From: Gnetum montanum
Taxonomy: Eukaryota > Streptophyta > Gnetopsida > Gnetales > Gnetaceae
Assembly: GCA_015680685.1 (NCBI GenBank)
Contig: MNCI01000952.1
Coordinates: 877,316 to 941,315, forward strand
Direction of reading: 5' to 3'
Length of the DNA: 64,000 nt
Part shown: positions 59,990-64,000 of the stretch, one piece after another
Position numbering within the stretch: the first letter of the stretch is position 1
How the letters are laid out: every line of letters begins with the position of its first letter
Notes under the pieces: generated by a model
The model's database searches: none
What the model was told of the DNA's origin: nothing
What the model saw: only the letters and a program-made list of their open reading frames with translations
Position numbers and translations under genes: made by a program

Positions 59990-62640
59990 CACTTCCCACG
60001 AACAGGGTAATTGCGGAAACATTTGATTGGCCTTGACATACCAGGCCACAAATACCCGTCATTCCTCTTCATAGGCTCTGGCTTTGTCTCTGTATTCTTG
60101 GAAATCCGCAAGCCGTCGAGCCAAATCCATTGCGACACCTTTCTGTCCTTGGTAGCTGGCTTTCACCACCTCAAGTTCAGAATTTGCAATCTCCAGTTTT
60201 TCCAACAGCTTCTTACGTTCTGCAAATTCTACTTCATATTTGATGTGGGTGGTAGCCACCTGTTGTTCGAGCTCTGTCCTCTAGCGCCCTGCTGTTAACA
60301 TGGCAAGGTTGACATACCATAGGTTTGCCAATTCCATGTATTTAATAAGATCTTGGATTTGTAGGTCCCGATTTTTAACTTCCGCCTAGTAGGCAAAGGC
60401 ATAGGTGTCCAATATGACCCGCCAGTCAGTGTGTTGGGCACTGATAGTGTTGATGTGGGCCTTAGCCATATTGATCTCCTTCTCCAGGATTTGTTTGTAC
60501 ATCCCCACCTGATCTCGAAAGTGCTCCTTTAGCTTTTCGTGTTGTTTAGCCTCATTTTCCCATGTGCTTATCTCAATTGCTGACTTTTGACGAATGACGC
60601 GTACTTCCTCCATTGAGAGGGTTCGATTCTCTCTAGCTAAATGTTTCACATCTTGGTTGACCTAAATAAATTATTCTCGCAGTTGATGAAAGTGTTCCTC
60701 GAGAACATTTTTTTGCTTTTCCACAGTGGTCAACTGAAGGTTGTCGGCAACGAGCTACTTATTTTCTTCCTATAGGGCTTTGAGTGTCTTGATATGCGCA
60801 TGAGTTTGTGCCTGTGCTATGGAGGCATCCCAAATAGCCCTCTCTTTTTCCTCTGCCACCCTTTTATTATTTGTTAATAACTTGGTTAGTTGCTCAGTTT
60901 TGAAGTTGTCAAGTTGGTCTGTGGGAACAAATTGCAAAGGATCCCGCTGAGCTGCTTGTAGGGCTACAAGCTGTTCTTGCAATTTCTGCACCTCTATTTC
61001 AACATGCTCGACCCTTACTTTTGTTAAGACCAGCTTCCCCTTCATGGAAATGAGGTCTAATTGAATTACCGTGATATCTTAAGGGATGTCAAACAAGGAC
61101 ATCATTACTTGCCCTGTTTGTAGCAATCAATCAAGCACATCCTCATGTTCCGCAAGAGTCATTGAGGTTCCAACCAAAGTTTGAGCATCCCATGCTCCTG
61201 TGAGATTTACCGGTGGTACAACAGGTACATTAAATGATCCCTCGATGTGGTCTGCGACCACTTCTGTGGCTCCCGCTGCATTCTGGTGTTGCATGACCAC
61301 CACTGTGGCCCCTTCACCAATTTCTAGTTGCACTTGAAAAGATGCAGCGTTTCCCGAGATTTGTTGTGACTATGTACTTTTCCCTCATCCTATGTGAATA
61401 GACACTTAATCCCTTGTGCAATCCAAAGAAACTATGGGCTGAATGGCATCATCAATGACGCGGAAGAGATTTGTGTCATCACAACTTCCCCAACTGATCG
61501 TCTCAACGATGGCCCTGAGATGGCTCATTGACGGTTTGTAGTCTTGCGGCGGTGGTGGTTGGTCTTGGCCTGTGCTAGGCCCTACTTCCTATTGTTGGCT
61601 AGGACCCATACTTGGAGGTTGGCTGGGTCCTAAAAGTTGAGTTGTAGTTGGTCCAGCCATCTGTTCTTCTTCTTGTTCTGGTCCTAGCTCTTCGCCGGTG
61701 CTTTTCCTTGGTGCTAGCGACTTTAGCAATTCAGCATATGAAGCACTCTAGGCTTTTCGGAGGACATCATTAGTGTATCCTCTAATCCCAGCACGTTGGC
61801 ACAGCTTCCTGATAAGACAAAGGAAAGGCAACGCCATCTTCCCTATCTTTTGTTCCTCAAACCGCCTTAGGATCTCCGTACAGTATAGATGAGGCAGGTT
61901 AACATCAACCTTTCCCATCAGCACTGCACATCCTCTTATCGCATACGTTGATATTCTTTTCAAGCCCTTTGTGAGGAAGAGGTGATATGTTCCAATCTTG
62001 AAGTAAGTCCTCTCTTCCATCATCAACTCTCCAAATGTTTTCTCCTTGCCATAAGCCCTTTTTAACCAAACCCGTCCCACATCGGGGTCTGAACGGGTGG
62101 ATAACTGAGCAACTTTTGGCCCTGTATTTGGAAGGTTTAACACTTCTAAAATGGCTTATATAGAAAAATCAACTATTACACCACAAATGTTGACAGTGGT
62201 GCCTTATTCTCTGTTGTGCCAGAATTGGTACGTTTCTCCTAGGTACTAGGCACCGCTATCAGAAAGGATAGGCCATTAGGGAGACCCTTTGAGGTGATCC
62301 CTAACAGCCTTGGGAGCAAACTCTGCAAAATATTCAAAGTTCAATTCCACAATCACCGTAGCGAATGTAGACTTTTCGTGGATGGCCTGAACACAATCTT
62401 GGGGCAACGTGAGATGTTGTCCCTGTTTAGGCGCTGCAGCAGCTCCTCCTTCTGCCTGCCTAGACTATACGGTAGGAGGATTCTCTTGATGAATACTGAA
62501 TGATTGTTCCTCCTATTCTGTATGTTTTTTGACAGGATCTTGTCTTCCACCTTTCCAAGATCATTTGCTTCCACCTTGGGCAGGACCTTTCGGTTGTCCA
62601 CGTTTCGGGACCATCTACAATCACACAGAGCCAAGCGTTA
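59990..62640 (-). pseudogene. Element I third ORF: plant-transposon-protein-like domain plus coiled coils
   Basis: One minus-strand frame stays readable from about 62390 to about 60000, interrupted only by in-frame stops. The open pieces at 61748-62143, 61127-61333, 60770-61045, 60386-60649 and 60059-60259 are all in the same frame. A further piece, 62353-62634, is in another frame, so one frameshift exists near 62370. The N-terminal part (62390-61748) includes FATVIVELNFEYFAEF, VNICGVIVDFS, AILEVLNLPNTG and MALPFLCLIRKLCQRAGI. This resembles the domain called putative plant transposon protein (PF20167), known from Athila-type third ORFs. A Pro/Gln-rich linker (61560-61700) follows. Then come long heptad-rich stretches (61045-60059), for example VEHVEIEVQKLQEQLVALQ, typical of coiled coils. 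No transmembrane segment was seen. The function is unknown. Confidence 0.7.
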
Positions 62641-64000
62641 GTAAGGTTTTTTTTTTAAGTTAAGTTATACCTTACTGCTTTCCTTAATTAATTAATTCAT
62701 TTTATCTTCATGTGATATTACCTGAAAGATTATAATAATGGTTCCTTTTTACTTAGGTGGTTTTTTCAATTTTAATTTCCCGGTGTACCTAAAGGGATTT
62801 AATGATTTCCTTGGCATAATTATTCTAAATGTTATAGCTAATTACCCTAGATAATGTCCTTTGGACGATGATAAATTCCAAAAAAGTTAGGCGCTTGTCG
62901 ACATGTGTCCCTCCCCCATGACTAAGCTGAACACTCTGGGTTCAAGCAGGTTCAAATGGAATTAAAATTGGAGTACCAACAAGTGAAATAGAGGTTGAAA
63001 AGCAAAGGTGTCACACTCGCAGGTCGTAGAGAAAAATTTGAAAAACTCCCCCGCATGAATGGCAAGAAATGATGCTAAGTGTTGCGGGGGGTCACCTGTT
63101 CATAGGTTTTGGGGACGCGATATCGTGGCCCTAGTGACATTGGGCACCATAATAAAATACCGAATTTTAAAGATTTTCTTGGAATCAACGGTGTAACTTA
63201 GGACATTGGGCTATTATGAAGGGGTTCTCAGGTAATTAGATAGTTTGGAAGGCACGAATAATGATTTGTGGGTTTTATCAATGAGGATCCTGGGTGGTAA
63301 GTGAGAGAAAAAGGTCATGTAATGGTACATAGGAATGTTATTCTTCAGAGGGGTAGTAATAAGGGAAAGAAAATCATTGGCAATGATGTTGAAGGTAATA
63401 AATGGTGTGTGTGAGCTATGTTAGAAGTGAGAATTACAAGAGATTACACAAGTGGGTCCTCCCCAAAGCAGGTTCCAGCCTATAATGCCCTTGTGTAACC
63501 ACACTTAAAAGTGTCTGTGGGCACTAAAAGGGTTAAATGTAATCCGCACTAATTCCACAAAACACACACATGTAAATATCACCGGAATGAGGTAAGAATT
63601 CTATGCTACACGAGACACAAGTTACAATTACACGAATAGTGAGATGAGATGAACTAGAGAAAGGGATTGTAGAGATTGGGACATGAGGTAACTAACCTAG
63701 TGCATAATGAATCCTGCGTGTAAAGCATGATTAACGTGTCATTAACCCTTCATTCCAAGATCAGGACCAAGTTCATTCCTTTGACCAGTGACACCGCATT
63801 GTTTCATCCCATGATGAAAAACTATGAGAGTACCAAAACAACAAGGCGTACGATCACTTGGCATTTTGTTCAAGGGAGGAGTGATTTTTGTTTTGTGGCA
63901 CTTTGTTTTTTCTTCTTCTTCTTTTTTCTCTTTCTTTTTTTTTTTCTGATTGCTGAATCCAAAGAAGCTACCAACCTTCAAGCATGGGTGCATGTCTTTC
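62641..64000 (-). other. Element I untranslated region upstream of the third ORF
   Basis: No gene is supported. On the minus strand it holds the block CAAGGGCATTATAGGCTGG followed by GGGGAGGACCCACTTGTG (63444-63500), equivalent to 47214-47262 in G. It also has a polypurine run at about 63905-63950, and near 63990 the start of GACATGCACCCATGC, like the CATGTTACCCATGCC block of F and G. The 83-codon frame at 63742-63993 comes from the purine run. Confidence 0.6.

Larger units (their letters stand above)
58837..64000 (-). mobile_element. Element I: gypsy-type LTR element with extra third ORF (partial)
   Basis: Read on the minus strand from the right edge: conserved 3'-region blocks (63440-64000), then an unusual long coding frame (about 62640-59990), polypurine tract (59661-59671) and 3' LTR (59660-58837). 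Gag, pol and the 5' LTR would lie beyond position 64000. The LTR is related to the solo LTR at 34120-34970. The extra frame sits where Athila-type elements carry an env-like ORF, and no other element in this window has it. Confidence 0.8.

Noticed and set aside
63742-63993. Lys/Glu-rich 83-codon ORF at the right edge
   Set aside because: It comes from the polypurine run of the untranslated region of element I and has no counterpart in the relatives.

Overview
The window is plant nuclear DNA from a repeat-rich genome. It holds at least six Ty3/gypsy LTR elements of one superfamily (named A, B, E, F, G and I here), plus a solo LTR, a Ty1/copia remnant, a LINE remnant and a hAT remnant. Around 51.3-58.2 kb there is a more GC-rich island of apparently low-copy sequence. 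It carries the only convincing host gene, a secreted proline-rich cell-wall protein. There is no prokaryotic gene organisation, and no tRNA, rRNA or CRISPR array was seen. The nested-element architecture and the repetitive proline-rich protein fit a large seed-plant genome. A gymnosperm is a reasonable guess, but nothing in the sequence proves it.

Layout: 1-6815 is element A on the minus strand (gag-pol, truncated). 6816-16431 is element B on the plus strand (5' LTR cut down, gag-pol, 3' LTR). About 16590-20060 is a decayed LINE. 20276-30413 is element E, a complete but decayed gag-pol element. About 31850-33350 is a hAT transposase relic (minus). 33624-41422 is element F, gag-only, with a solo LTR (34120-34970) inside its 5' LTR. 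42311-50330 is a copia remnant H whose 5' LTR is split by element G (42577-49081), also gag-only. 50336-52590 is unassigned. 52591-54073 is the proline-rich protein gene (minus). 54170-58836 is its upstream region and unassigned DNA. From 58837 to the right edge lies element I (minus), whose 3' LTR is preceded by a third open frame of a kind not present in the other elements.

The gypsy elements share a primer-binding site resembling the 3' end of tRNA-Asp, the type known from Athila elements. They also share a gag with a short Cys-Cys-His-Cys cluster, a gag-protease-RT-RNaseH-integrase order, a roughly 2-kb untranslated region between pol and the polypurine tract, and nearly invariant LTR ends. 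Their U3 regions are entirely different from one another, and several are made of palindromes or short tandem units. All coding regions are broken by stops and frameshifts. F and G lack protease and the rest of pol and share the same gag structure, so they look like a non-autonomous lineage mobilised in trans.

The points most worth a second look are: the third ORF of element I (a plant-transposon-protein-like domain followed by long coiled coils); a covarying hairpin with a purine-rich loop in the 3' untranslated region of B, E, F and G; the shared pol-less structure of F and G; the palindromic U3 modules; the His-Pro arrays in the cell-wall protein; and three N-marked joins flanked by duplications or a deletion, which look like assembly artefacts. 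All boundaries come from reading the sequence by eye; no alignment or database search was run.
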